Of a stretch of 58,352 nucleotides of DNA, positions 8,624 to 17,825 are shown piece by piece. A program made the position numbers and the translations under genes. Numbering within the stretch: the stretch's first letter is position 1; every line of letters starts with the position of its first letter. The DNA is taken from assembly GCA_964521715.1 (NCBI GenBank), contig CAZFSS010000026.1:1-58352 (forward strand), given 5' to 3'. Origin of the DNA: DAOVRD01 sp964521715. Its GTDB lineage: Bacteria; Planctomycetota; Brocadiia; SM23-32. The notes beneath the pieces are model-generated. The model was given only the letters and a program-made list of their open reading frames with translations, was not told the DNA's origin and did no database searches.

Positions 8624-11149
8624 TTACGGACGCACGTCGATCACGAGCTTCTGGCTGACGGGCCCCATCCGCCTGGTGCTGACCTCGACCTTCTCGCTGC
8701 CCCACATCAGGGCAGCCAGGTCGTACGTGCGGACCTCTTTGTCGATGGTGGCCGTCACTTCGACCTCCGCCTTGCCGGGCGCCTCTGGGGTGCCCGTGAG
8801 CAACCCCGCGCCCTCATCGTCCATCTTGAGCCACGCCGGCCCCCGCACGAGGGCGAAGCGGGGCTTCTCTATGTCCCAGTAGGCCTTGCCGCCGCCCCTG
8901 GCGCGCAGGTCGCCGATGGAACGGATGGCCGAGAGCTGGCAGCGGTACTGCTCCCCGACCTTCGCCTCGGTGACCAGCTTGGTATAGATGAACGGTCGAG
9001 GGGCCTCCACGTAATCGGAGGAATAGCTGCGCTTGCCCGTGTCATCCACCGCCACCACGCGGTAGTAGGCCTTGTTGGCGTTGGGCAGATCGATTCCCTC
9101 GCCTACGACTGCAAGTTCCGTCTGCTCGGTCTCCGCCACAAAGTTGGCCGGGAAGGGAACGGGCAGCTTGGGCTCCTGGTCGCCGACGTGGGCCTCGTAA
9201 GGAGTGTCGCTGGCAAAGAAGCCCTTCTCGTCGCTGCCATAGACCCTGTACTTGGCAGGCTGTCGGCCCTCCGGGTTCGGCTTCCAGTGCAGGATGCCGG
9301 CGTTCTTCTGCTGATCGAGCTTCAGGACCACGTCGACCGGACATGCCACGCAGCGCGCCGTGAAACTCCACACCTCGCTCCATGGCCCCCAGACCCCGTT
9401 GGCATCCATCGCTCGCACACGCCAGTAGTACGTGGTGTCCGGCGCCAGCAGCCCCGGGAAAGGCAGCGTGTACTGTGCCCTCCCCTTGTCAGCCGTCAGG
9501 GAGATGAGCTTGGCGAAGTTGGGCGAAAGCGGCCATTTCATGTCCGGCCGCTCGGAGAGCTCGAAGTGGTAGTCGGCAATCTCGTCGCCGTCGGGATCCC
9601 TGGCCGGGCTCCACTGGAAGGCGAACTCGCTGCCGTCGCTCTCGCCGCCGTCGGGCGGGAACATGGCCCTTGCCGGTGCTTCGGGGGACCTCGTGGCCGA
9701 ACGCTCCACCCATTCGTGGGTGATGCGGACCTTGCGGCCGTTGGGGCACTCGTCGGTATAGACGAAGGCGTTCCCGCCTACCACCATTCCCGGCAGCGCC
9801 AGGGGCGCCATCTGCACGTCGCTGACGATCCGCAGCCCCTTTAGCCTTGCGTCGTCCTCGAGCCGGCAGCGCAACCGGTACTCGTACCATGGCCCCCATT
9901 CGGACGGGAACTGGTAGTCCAGTATCCCCGTCGTCACGTCCTGCCAGTTCGCGCCATCCTTCGAGAGTTCGAACGTCGCCCCGGTCCCCTGCGCCTCGAA
10001 CCGTCCGCCCACAAAGGGATAGGGGCTGCGCATCAGCCAGACCACGGTGCCCGTCCTGCCGGGCTCGGCCGCGAGGCCGTCGGGGGTCGCCCGGACATTC
10101 TCGACCGTCTCCGCGCCCTTGCGCCAGAGGTCGCCGCTCAGGTCCGGACGGTACTCCCACAGGCCGTTGCATATCTTGCCCATCCAGTCATCGCTCTTGA
10201 CCTGGTCCTTCGGGTGTGAGCTGCCCTGGTACTTCAGCGGCATCCGGTGCCCCCACCGCCAGACAAGCGCTTCACCCGGGCGCAGCACCATGTTCATGCT
10301 GTGGCCCTTGTAGCCGTCGCGCGTGCCGGAAGGGGGGCCTTCATAGACGTACTGGGCGGCCTCCCATTCGCTCTGCCTGGTGCTATCGGGCGAGAGGATC
10401 CCGTGGACGCGGGTGCGCCTGATGAGGTCGTGGTCGCGCGCCAGCTCCTGGGCGCTGGCGATGGTCTTGTTGTCCCGCCTCAGGTAGATGTTCTGCATGT
10501 CGCCGTCCAGCAGGTGCCAGCCGCCGTCGTAGTAGACCTCGGAGATGCAATGCCCCACCAGAAAGGCCGGACAGGCCTCGAGGCCGGCGGCACGCCAGAG
10601 CCCGGCGAGGGCAACCGAGTTGTCGCCGCAGGCGCTGTATCCGCGCACGTTGAAGAGCTTCACGGGGTCGCCCGTCTCCGCCCCGCCGCCGGCGGCATGG
10701 TGCCAGCGGTAGGTGGCTTCCCCGTAGTAGAGGGCGATGGCCTTCTCCCGGTCGGTCATTCCTGGAAGAGTAAGGCTGGCGACGATCTCGGGGATGGTGC
10801 GATAGTTGTTCCGGCCGTTGGAGAGCCAGGGGTTCACCACGTCGGTGTCACCGATGTTCTCCATGCGCAGGGCGCGGTTGGATTCCCACGTCTGCCTGTA
10901 GGCAAACCACACCCCGACGGGCTGCCGGCAGTTCTCACCGTCCATCGTGCCGCCCTGGAGTATCTCGTACTCGTGCCTTGCCGTCGTGATCTCCTCGACA
11001 TGCTGCCTGGGCACGTCGGTCGGATCCGTGTTGTCCGCCCAGGGCGCCAGGCCGTCGCCCTGCGCACTCTGTGCCTCGGACATGCTCCACCCTCCAGCGA
11101 AGAGCAGGAAGACCGCCGGCACCATCAGTAGCGTCCTGCGCGTTCTCAT
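8624..11149 (-). CDS. Secreted transglutaminase-like protein with fibronectin-type domains
   Basis: 841 aa. ATG 11149 has AAGGAGAG 6 nt upstream and begins a Sec signal ('TLLMVPAVFLLFAGGWSMSEA'-like, about residues 6-27). Around residues 150-230 is a transglutaminase-like core: 'GYSACGDNSVALAGLWRAAG' (Cys), 'FLVGHCISEVYYDGGWHLLD' (His, Asp). Central beta-sandwich segments ('FEAQGTGATFELSKDG') and two FnIII-like repeats ('FQWSPARDPDGD', 'LHWKPNPEGRQ') follow, then a putative Ig-like C-terminus. Likely exported and involved in cleaving or binding a matrix; no closer function known to me. Upstream it shares a 312-bp divergent region with the GH2-type gene. Confidence 0.75.
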   Translation of the reverse strand: MRTRRTLLMVPAVFLLFAGGWSMSEAQSAQGDGLAPWADNTDPTDVPRQHVEEITTARHEYEILQGGTMDGENCRQPVGVWFAYRQTWESNRALRMENIGDTDVVNPWLSNGRNNYRTIPEIVASLTLPGMTDREKAIALYYGEATYRWHHAAGGGAETGDPVKLFNVRGYSACGDNSVALAGLWRAAGLEACPAFLVGHCISEVYYDGGWHLLDGDMQNIYLRRDNKTIASAQELARDHDLIRRTRVHGILSPDSTRQSEWEAAQYVYEGPPSGTRDGYKGHSMNMVLRPGEALVWRWGHRMPLKYQGSSHPKDQVKSDDWMGKICNGLWEYRPDLSGDLWRKGAETVENVRATPDGLAAEPGRTGTVVWLMRSPYPFVGGRFEAQGTGATFELSKDGANWQDVTTGILDYQFPSEWGPWYEYRLRCRLEDDARLKGLRIVSDVQMAPLALPGMVVGGNAFVYTDECPNGRKVRITHEWVERSATRSPEAPARAMFPPDGGESDGSEFAFQWSPARDPDGDEIADYHFELSERPDMKWPLSPNFAKLISLTADKGRAQYTLPFPGLLAPDTTYYWRVRAMDANGVWGPWSEVWSFTARCVACPVDVVLKLDQQKNAGILHWKPNPEGRQPAKYRVYGSDEKGFFASDTPYEAHVGDQEPKLPVPFPANFVAETEQTELAVVGEGIDLPNANKAYYRVVAVDDTGKRSYSSDYVEAPRPFIYTKLVTEAKVGEQYRCQLSAIRSIGDLRARGGGKAYWDIEKPRFALVRGPAWLKMDDEGAGLLTGTPEAPGKAEVEVTATIDKEVRTYDLAALMWGSEKVEVSTRRMGPVSQKLVIDVRP

Positions 11150-11208
11150 GATTCTCTCCTTAGTGTTGGATTCCCCCAATCGAAGGGGCGCTGGCTGACC
11201 GGCGGCGC

Positions 11209-11237
11209 ATGATACAACCCGCGACCCTTGCCCGCAA
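11209..11237 (-). promoter_or_regulatory. Promoter of transglutaminase-like gene
   Basis: Minus strand: TTGCGG (11232-11237), 17 nt, TATCAT (11209-11214); about 55 nt before ATG 11149. Confidence 0.5.
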
Positions 11238-11306
11238 CGTCTGACCCGTGCAAGCGGACGGCGATGGCGCCGCACCTTGCGTGCATGGGCGAATGCAGCC
11301 GGTTCT

Positions 11307-11315
11307 TGCTATACT
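11307..11315 (+). promoter_or_regulatory. Extended -10 promoter candidate for GH2-type gene
   Basis: TGC-TATACT forms an extended -10 (11307-11315) without a good -35. It lies about 145 nt before ATG 11462, in the divergent region that holds no gene. Confidence 0.35.
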
Positions 11316-11461
11316 GCCTGCACCCATTCCGCCGGAGAGCGGCAGCGCGTGAGGGCCACTTCGGTACTACGGGCAACGCGAGCAAGCCGGGCCCCGGCGG
11401 TCAGGACCCCGGAGGAATGGAATGGCGATAGGGTGGAAACTCCCCTCTTGAGGACGCTCTG

Positions 11462-14400
11462 ATGCAAGCGAGCTGCTCTGTTTCGGTTGTCATCGCGACT
11501 TGTTTGGCGCTCGGAATGGCCGCTGCTCCCTGCGCGGCTCAGTCCGGGCCCGTGCTGCCCCAGGGCGTCAAGGCAGTCTGGGACCTGGCGAAGGCCCACC
11601 GCGAGCAGACGCCGACGCGGGAACGCGTCTGCATCAACGGCCTGTGGCGCTGGCAGCCGGCCGCTGAACTGACGGAGACGGTCCCGACGGACGGCTGGGG
11701 ATACTTCAAGGTGCCGGGCTGCTGGCCGGGGATCACTGACTACATGCAGAAGGACTGCCAGACGCTCTACCCCCACCCGAGCTGGGCCGACCGGAGCCTT
11801 GGCGACGTCAGCAGCGCCTGGTATCAGCGCGAGATCACCATCCCGGAGGCATGGGCCGGACGCCGCATCAGCGTCCGCGCCGATTGGCTGGACTCCTACG
11901 CCACGGTCTACGTGGACGGCAGCGACGCAGGTGCCATCGTCTTCCCCGGCGGCGAGGTCGAGCTCACGGCCGTCTGCCGGCCCGGCCAGAAGCAGCTCCT
12001 CAGCATGCTCGTCGTGGCCATGCCCCTGAAAGCGGTCATGATGGCGTATAACGACACCAACGCGGCGCGAGAGGTGAGGGGAGGAGTGGCCCGGCGCGGC
12101 CTGTGCGGGGACGTCTACCTGGTCAGCTCGCCGATGGGCGCCCGCATCGGCGACGTGCGGGTGGACACGTCGGTGCGCAAGTGGGAGATCACGTTCGCCG
12201 CCGCTCTGGAGGGCTTGGCACCGGATGCCAGGTACGCCCTGCGTGCAGAGGTCGCCCAGGATGCCCGCAGCGTCGGGCAGTTCACAAGCCCGGCCTTCAG
12301 CGGAAGCGACCTGACGGACGGGCATTTCTCGTTCACGGAGGGCTGGAAGCCGGACAAGCTCTGGGACATACACACGCCCGAGAACCAGTACGACGTTAGC
12401 GTGTCGCTTCTGGACCCGCAGGGCGAGGTCCTCGACACAGCCCTGCCGGCGCATTTCGGCTTCCGGGAGTTCTGGATCGAGGGGCGAGACTTCTACCTGA
12501 ACGGCACGCGCATATTCCTCTCCAGCGTGCCCCTGGACAACGCCCTCATAAGTGCCGCCAAGGCGAACTACGGGGCGGTTGCGGAGAGCCTGCGGCGCCT
12601 AAAGGGGTTCGGCGTGAACTTCACGTACACACACAACTACGGCTGCGAGCCGGGCTCCCATCTGAGTTGGGAGGAATCGCTAAAAGCGGCCGATGACGTG
12701 GGGATGCTCATCGCCTTCTCTCAGCCGCACTTCGGCCAGTACGAATGGGACGCTCCCGATGCCGACGCGGCGAACGGTTACGCTCGGCACGCGGAGTTCT
12801 ATGTGCGGATGGCGCAGAATCATCCGTCCGTCGTGGCCTACAGCATGAGCCACAATGCAACCGGCTACGACGAGGACATGAATCCGGACATGATCGACGG
12901 CCTCCAACGCCCACACGACCAGTGGTCCGAGAGGGCCGCGAACCGCGCCTTGCGCGCGGAGGCGATCGTGAAGCGCGCGGACCCCAGCCGCATCGTCTAT
13001 CACCACTCCTCCGGCAACCTGGGTTCGATGCACACGAGCAACTTCTACGCGAACTTCCTCCCCATCCAGGAGATGAGCGACTGGTTCGAGCATTGGGCGA
13101 CGGTGGGGGTCAAGCCGGCGTTCCTGGTCGAGTTCGGCGTGCCCGGCTGCCTGGACTGGACCATGTACCGCGGGTGGTACAAGGGCAAGCGGGAGTTCGG
13201 CAGCGCGGTGGTGCCGTGGGAGTACTGCGTGGCGGAATGGAACGCGCAGTTCTACGGCGACCGGGCCTACCGTATCAGTGACAACGAGAGGGACAACGTG
13301 CGCTGGGAGGCCGAGCGATTCCGCGCCGGACGCCTGTGGCACCGCTGGGACTACCCGCACGTCGTGAGCGACCGGGAGTTCAGGGAATACCATCCGATCC
13401 TGGCCGCCTACGTCACGGACAACTGGCGCGCTCTGCGCACCTGGGGCCTGTCCGGGTTCAGCCCATGGGAGTACGGCGACTTCTGGCTATTGCGCCCGGG
13501 CGTCGATCGTGGGCGCGAGGAGTTGCCGACCGATTGGGACGACATACAGCGGCCGGGCTTTAGTCCCGACTACATCGAGGGGCGATACGAACGCATGGAC
13601 ACTACCTTCGAGGCCGCCGACTGGGTTCCCACCGAGGCCGGTGAGGCCCTGCTGCGCAACAATCGTCCGCTGTTGGCCTATATTGCCGGCGGACCCGAAG
13701 CTTTCACGAGCAAGGACCACAATTACCTGCCGGGCGAGAAGGTCGAGAAGCAGCTCATCATCATCAACAACTGCCGGCAAACGGTGACGTGCGACTGCGA
13801 GTGGTCGCTTGGGCTCCCGGAACCGGTAAGCGGCAGCACGCAGGTCAAGCTGCCCACGGGCGAGCAGGAGCGCGTGGCGCTTGCCTTCAAGCTGCCCGCC
13901 GACCTCGCGCCCGGACAGTACGAACTCAAGGCAGCCGTGCACTTCAGCAACGGCGAGACTCAGGAGGATTCCTTCACGGTCGACGTGCTGCCGCGGCCGG
14001 AAGCAGTGCAGGCCGGCGCGAAGATCGCGCTGTTCGACCCCAAGGGCGAGACCGCCGAGCTGCTGAACGGGCTGAACGTTCGCTTCGATCCCGTGGAGGC
14101 GGACGCCGACCTGTCGGCGTACGGCGTCCTCCTGATCGGAAAGGGCGCCCTGACGCTCGACGGCCCGGCGCCGGACCTTTCCGGCGTCGGCGACGGCCTG
14201 AAGGTCGTTGTGTTCGAGCAGACGGGGGACGTGCTGGAGAAGCGGCTGGGATTCCGCGTGGCCGAATACGGGCTGCGCTGGGTCTTCAAGCGCGTGCCCG
14301 ACCATCCTCTGCTCGATGGCCTGGCCGATGAGCACCTTCGCAACTGGCGGGGCGAGGCGACGACTCTGCCCCCGCGGCTGACGTACGAACTGGATTACGG

Positions 14401-15358
14401 GCCGAACGTCAAATGGTGCGGCATCCCGGTCAAGAGGGTCTGGCGCTGCGGCAACCGAGGCAACGTGGCCTCGGCCCTCATCGAGAAGCCGGCCTGCGGC
14501 GACTTCCTGCCCATCCTCGACGGCGGCTACGCCCTCCAGTACAGCGCGCTCATGGAGCAGCGCGAAGGGAAGGGCATGGTGCTCTTCTGCCAGGCGGACG
14601 TGACCGGGCGAACGGAGGCCGATCCTGCGGCGAACGTGCTGGCCCGGAACATACTGCGGTACGTTTCGGACTGGAAGCCGGCGCCGCGGCGCAGGGCCGT
14701 CTACGTGGGCGATCCGGCCGGGCGGAGCTACCTTGAGTCCGCTGGCCTCTCGCTTGACACCTACGGTGCGGAGAACCTTTCGGCCGACCAGGTGCTTATA
14801 GTCGGGCCCGGCGGCGGGAAGGAACTCGCTGGCGACGCGAAGGCCATCGCCGACTGGCTTGGGGCCAGCGGGCACGTGCTGGCCATCGGACTGGACGAGG
14901 AGGATGCAGACGCGTTCTTGCCTCTCAACGTCAGCATGAAGAGGGCGGAGCACATCGCGGCGTACTTCGAGCCGTCCGGTGTAGGCTCGGCGCTGGCGGG
15001 CGTCTCCCCGGCGGAGGTCCATAACCGCGACCCGCGCGAGCTTCCCCTCGTCTCGGGCGGGCTCACTATCTTCGGCGACGGCGTGCTGGCGACGGCCCGG
15101 GACGGGGCAGTCGTCTTCTGCCAGCTTGCTCCCTGGCAGTTCGACTACTCCGGCGAGAAGATGAACGTCAAACGCACCTTCCGGCGGGTTAGTTGCCTGG
15201 TGGCCCGGCTGCTGGCGAACATGGGCGCGGCGGGGCAGACGCCGCTGCTCGCCCATTTCTCCCGCCCGGTCGCGGAGGGCGAGACGCGCTGGCTGGACGG
15301 CCTATACCTCGACAAACCCGAGGAATGGGACGATCCGTACCGCTTCTTCCGGTGGTAG
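11462..15358 (+). CDS. Secreted GH2-type glycoside hydrolase
   Basis: 1298 aa. Start ATG with GAGGA 7-8 nt upstream, then a signal peptide ending near 'APCAAQ'. N-terminal galactose-binding-like sandwich (about 50-200: 'WYQREITIPEAWAGR', 'YATVYVDG'), Ig-like linker, then a TIM-barrel (about 330-720) with 'FYLNGTRIFLSSVP'. The nucleophile Glu is probably E557 in 'FLVEFGVPG'. Where GH2 enzymes have Asn-Glu for the acid/base, this protein has N465-A466 in 'SMSHNATGY', so that residue is missing or supplied by nearby acids ('YDED'). The last 450 residues form sandwich and glutamine-amidotransferase-like ('AEYGLRWVFKRVPDHPLLDG') segments. Its 3' end overlaps the convergent TPR gene by 214 bp. Substrate unknown. 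Confidence 0.8.
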   Translation: MQASCSVSVVIATCLALGMAAAPCAAQSGPVLPQGVKAVWDLAKAHREQTPTRERVCINGLWRWQPAAELTETVPTDGWGYFKVPGCWPGITDYMQKDCQTLYPHPSWADRSLGDVSSAWYQREITIPEAWAGRRISVRADWLDSYATVYVDGSDAGAIVFPGGEVELTAVCRPGQKQLLSMLVVAMPLKAVMMAYNDTNAAREVRGGVARRGLCGDVYLVSSPMGARIGDVRVDTSVRKWEITFAAALEGLAPDARYALRAEVAQDARSVGQFTSPAFSGSDLTDGHFSFTEGWKPDKLWDIHTPENQYDVSVSLLDPQGEVLDTALPAHFGFREFWIEGRDFYLNGTRIFLSSVPLDNALISAAKANYGAVAESLRRLKGFGVNFTYTHNYGCEPGSHLSWEESLKAADDVGMLIAFSQPHFGQYEWDAPDADAANGYARHAEFYVRMAQNHPSVVAYSMSHNATGYDEDMNPDMIDGLQRPHDQWSERAANRALRAEAIVKRADPSRIVYHHSSGNLGSMHTSNFYANFLPIQEMSDWFEHWATVGVKPAFLVEFGVPGCLDWTMYRGWYKGKREFGSAVVPWEYCVAEWNAQFYGDRAYRISDNERDNVRWEAERFRAGRLWHRWDYPHVVSDREFREYHPILAAYVTDNWRALRTWGLSGFSPWEYGDFWLLRPGVDRGREELPTDWDDIQRPGFSPDYIEGRYERMDTTFEAADWVPTEAGEALLRNNRPLLAYIAGGPEAFTSKDHNYLPGEKVEKQLIIINNCRQTVTCDCEWSLGLPEPVSGSTQVKLPTGEQERVALAFKLPADLAPGQYELKAAVHFSNGETQEDSFTVDVLPRPEAVQAGAKIALFDPKGETAELLNGLNVRFDPVEADADLSAYGVLLIGKGALTLDGPAPDLSGVGDGLKVVVFEQTGDVLEKRLGFRVAEYGLRWVFKRVPDHPLLDGLADEHLRNWRGEATTLPPRLTYELDYGPNVKWCGIPVKRVWRCGNRGNVASALIEKPACGDFLPILDGGYALQYSALMEQREGKGMVLFCQADVTGRTEADPAANVLARNILRYVSDWKPAPRRRAVYVGDPAGRSYLESAGLSLDTYGAENLSADQVLIVGPGGGKELAGDAKAIADWLGASGHVLAIGLDEEDADAFLPLNVSMKRAEHIAAYFEPSGVGSALAGVSPAEVHNRDPRELPLVSGGLTIFGDGVLATARDGAVVFCQLAPWQFDYSGEKMNVKRTFRRVSCLVARLLANMGAAGQTPLLAHFSRPVAEGETRWLDGLYLDKPEEWDDPYRFFRW

Positions 15359-16440
15359 CGCCTCACGTCCTCGGCTCTCGCCGCAGGAGGGCCGTATGGG
15401 ATCTGCTCCGTTCCCGTGCCTGCGGAGGGTGCTGGCGGCCGCGGGGGCGCCGGGGTGGGCGCGAACGGGCCTGCGGCCGGCATGCCCGGACGCTTCTCCC
15501 TCGGCTCGAGGTAGCTGGCCAGCACCCACTGGGCCCTGTCGGCAAGAGCCCGCCCTGAGCCTGTCGAAGGAGCCTGCCCTGAGCCTGTCGAAGGGTCCAG
15601 CGCCTTCTTGGATATCTCCGTCAGGCGGCTTGCGACCTCGGGCTGGTCGCCGTAGAGCTTCAGGCTCTGGGCAAAGAGCTGCACCGCCCGCTCGTAGTCC
15701 CCCTCGCGGAACGCCACCTCGCCGAGGCCGTTGTAGCCACGGAGCTCCTGCGGGAATAGGCGCACGTAGAGCGTGAACCGGCTCCTGGCCCTCTCAAACT
15801 GGCCGTTCTCGAGGTAAGCGCGGGCAAGGTTGGCGAGGAAGTCCTTGTCCTCCATGAGCTGGCTCCGAGTATCAGACACCTGCCCTGAGCCTGTCAAAGG
15901 AGCCTGTCCTGAGCTGGTCGAAGGCGCCTGCCCTGAGCCAGTCGAAGGCGCTTGTCCTGAGCTCGCCGAAGTGGCCCGCCCTGAGCTCGTCGAAGGCGCC
16001 TGCCCTGAGCTCGTCGAAGGGGCCGGGGGCTCTTCGGACCTCAGCTCAGCACGGAGGGGATGGAGCTCTTCGGCCTTCTCGGCGGCCTGCAGCGCCTCGG
16101 GCCAGCGCTCGGCCTCGACGAGGGCGGCGAGGAGGTTCTTCCAGCCGGGAAGGTAGTCGTCTTTGCGGGAGACGGCCATCCGGAAGCACGCGATGGCCTG
16201 GTCGTAATCGCCCTTGGCAGCGAAGCTCACGCCCATGTTGTTGGCCATCGCTTCCTCGGTGGGATTGAGCAACACGGGGCGAGCACTTGAAGTCGCATCA
16301 GAAGGCGGCTCGTTCTCCTGAGACCTGGCTATGCTACGAGGGATCCAGACGTACCAGCCGTACAGGCCTCCTCCGACCATCGGCACGAGCAAGGCTGCAA
16401 TGATGACAAGACGAAACCGGCACTTGGCTTCGGACCGCAT
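15145..16440 (-). CDS. Membrane-anchored TPR protein carrying 24-bp repeat insertions
   Basis: 431 aa. One N-terminal TM segment (about residues 9-30). TPR units follow: 'NNMGVSFAAKGDYDQAIACF' and 'NLARAYLENGQFERARSRF', plus 'GLGEVAFREGDYERAVQLF'. Between TPRs the reading frame contains 6 copies and later 2 copies of a 24-bp unit translated as PST(S/G)SGQA; these lengthen the protein without breaking the frame. From about residue 330 the sequence is Pro/Arg/Ser-rich and runs 214 bp antisense to the end of the GH2-type gene, so the native stop was probably lost and the tail is read-through. The start has GAGG 10-11 nt upstream. TPR proteins mediate protein contacts; the partner is unknown. Confidence 0.65.
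   Translation of the reverse strand: MRSEAKCRFRLVIIAALLVPMVGGGLYGWYVWIPRSIARSQENEPPSDATSSARPVLLNPTEEAMANNMGVSFAAKGDYDQAIACFRMAVSRKDDYLPGWKNLLAALVEAERWPEALQAAEKAEELHPLRAELRSEEPPAPSTSSGQAPSTSSGRATSASSGQAPSTGSGQAPSTSSGQAPLTGSGQVSDTRSQLMEDKDFLANLARAYLENGQFERARSRFTLYVRLFPQELRGYNGLGEVAFREGDYERAVQLFAQSLKLYGDQPEVASRLTEISKKALDPSTGSGQAPSTGSGRALADRAQWVLASYLEPREKRPGMPAAGPFAPTPAPPRPPAPSAGTGTEQIPYGPPAARAEDVRRYHRKKRYGSSHSSGLSRYRPSSQRVSPSATGREKWASSGVCPAAPMFASSRATRQLTRRKVRLTFIFSPE
15551..15594. repeat. 24-bp repeat, two copies
   Basis: Unit CTGAGCCTGTCGAAGG plus 8 variable bases, copies starting at 15555 and 15579, within the TPR reading frame. Confidence 0.85.
15881..16021. repeat. 24-bp repeat, six tandem copies
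   Basis: CTGAG-NNGTCGAAGG-type units start at 15885, 15909, 15933, 15957, 15981 and 16005, exactly 24 bp apart and somewhat diverged. They encode an 8-residue repeat in the TPR protein. A short repeat of this type is, to my knowledge, common in environmental genomes. Confidence 0.85.
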
Positions 16441-16469
16441 CTCTGCGCGACCTCAAATCAGATTCACAT

Positions 16470-16640
16470 TGCGTGCTCCAAGGGGGGGCAGAGGTCTCTG
16501 CATCTGGCACACGGGCCCGTAGACGGAATCACGGGACCGACAGCCTCGCTCTGCGTCGCCGACTGGAGGTCCTCCTGGTACTTCTTGTTCCCGATCCGGT
16601 CGTAGTCGTAAGACCACCCCGCAGTGCAGGCTCTGGCTGT
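16470..16640 (-). pseudogene. Rhs/YD-repeat remnant
   Basis: On the minus strand one frame reads 'YDYDRIGNKKYQEDLQ', the hallmark of an Rhs YD repeat, and then stops near 16470 after an unrelated tail. No start and no further repeats are present. It lies between the TPR gene and the small membrane protein and is the first of two Rhs fragments. Confidence 0.55.
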
Positions 16641-16687
16641 CGCCCCTTTCGCGGGTCATCAGGACAGCGACGACCGGCGGCGACTTC

Positions 16688-17098
16688 TCAGCATAACCTT
16701 GCGACCACGAGAACGGCCATTGCTACGGCGCCCATAGCAGACACAACTCTCCATAGCATCTCAAAACGAGCTGGCTCTGCACCTCGGGGTCTCACGTGCT
16801 TGCTTAGCAGGAGCAATAACCAGGAACCTACCAGCCACTCCGCGACTATGAAGGCGAATGCCCCGGAGCTATCGGGGTCAACCTGGGAAACCGGGAGGCC
16901 GCACGTCATAGCAACAAAGAGAATGAACTCAGGCGCAAGCAGGTACCTGACAACGAAGCGGGGCAACCTCGCCCCGAGCGGCTTACCGCCCTGCCGATCA
17001 GAATCGCACAGGGGGTCTCCCTTGGCCATAGGCTTTCCGCTCCTCTCACGAGAGGCAAGCATCGCTGTCGCGATCAGCAGTAGCACACGCAACTGCAC
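16688..17098 (-). CDS. Small membrane protein, unknown
   Basis: 136 aa with a hydrophobic N-terminus and three further likely TM segments ('FVVRYLLAPEFILFVAMTCG', 'AFIVAEWLVGSWLLLLLS' and the C-terminal 'AMGAVAMAVLVVARLC'). I do not recognise a family. The hydrophobic pattern supports this frame over the overlapping plus-strand frame. It precedes, on the same strand, the Rhs fragment and follows another membrane protein, so both may belong to a defunct Rhs-type locus (for example as immunity proteins); that is inference. Confidence 0.5.
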   Translation of the reverse strand: MQLRVLLLIATAMLASRERSGKPMAKGDPLCDSDRQGGKPLGARLPRFVVRYLLAPEFILFVAMTCGLPVSQVDPDSSGAFAFIVAEWLVGSWLLLLLSKHVRPRGAEPARFEMLWRVVSAMGAVAMAVLVVARLC

Positions 17099-17264
17099 CT
17101 CGCCTGGGGTCTGACAACGGTGTGTGCCGCACGCATATGCCAGCCTGTGACGCCTTCCTCTTGTCGTGCGCGCCGCGATTGCCCATCACACTCGGATCGA
17201 CTCCGTGCGATAGCCACACGGACTCGCTGTCCCCCCGGTCGCCGCAGGTACCTTTCTTTTGACA

Positions 17265-17678
17265 TCACGCCGAAGAGCCCCGAGACCAGGCCCGTAGCCA
17301 TATCAACACAGGGATGGCGACGACGCTGTAAAGCGAAACCGGCCGCCCCGGAATTCCCAAAGCCCCGAGCAAAGCGGACACTGGCCAATAGGCCGCGGCC
17401 CATAGGATCAGCAGATTGAATGCCGAGCCTTTCTCTCGCCTGTCCAAGAAGGCCCAAGCCGCCACCCAAAGCAGGGCCAGAACCACAACACAAGCTATGC
17501 CAAGGACGCGCCAAACGTAATCCAAGGACCAAGGCAGCAGACTCAGCACAAGGGCAAGCAAGAACAAGCAGGAGACCACCAAGCGGGACGCATCGACTGG
17601 CGGCCACTCCACGAATCCCGCCAACCCCGCCCATAAGCGCAACAGCGGGCTTCGGTATGCTCGAGTCCTCTTCGTCAT
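17265..17678 (-). CDS. Small membrane protein, unknown
   Basis: 137 aa starting at ATG 17678 ('MTKRTRAYRSP'), with GAGG 9 nt upstream; a longer frame to 17774 exists but its extra part is Arg/Ala-rich and unconvincing. Four TM segments: 'LVVSCLFLLALVLSLLPW', 'VLGIACVVVLALLWVAAWAF', 'FNLLILWAAAYWPVSALLG', 'SLYSVVAIPVLIWLRAW'. No family recognised. It lies directly downstream of the Rhs core remnant on the same strand. Confidence 0.6.
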   Translation of the reverse strand: MTKRTRAYRSPLLRLWAGLAGFVEWPPVDASRLVVSCLFLLALVLSLLPWSLDYVWRVLGIACVVVLALLWVAAWAFLDRREKGSAFNLLILWAAAYWPVSALLGALGIPGRPVSLYSVVAIPVLIWLRAWSRGSSA

Positions 17679-17825
17679 CCCCACGTCCCTCGACGAGGAC
17701 CACCGGCCTGCTGCGTCCGCCTGTCGCGCCCGAGCCTTCGCGGACCCATTTGCCCCGCAAGCTCGCGAACTCAACGCAGCGATCGCCTTGGGTCCCAGTA
17801 TTGTCCTATGGGACGCCTCACCTCC

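Noticed and set aside
7396..8658. 420-codon plus-strand frame
   Set aside because: Antisense of the nitrilase, whose triad is intact.
13487..15256. 589-codon minus-strand frame
   Set aside because: Antisense of the GH2-type gene, no domains.
15881..16021. CRISPR-like array
   Set aside because: The repeats are contiguous 24-bp units without unique spacers, lie in a coding frame, and no cas genes are present.
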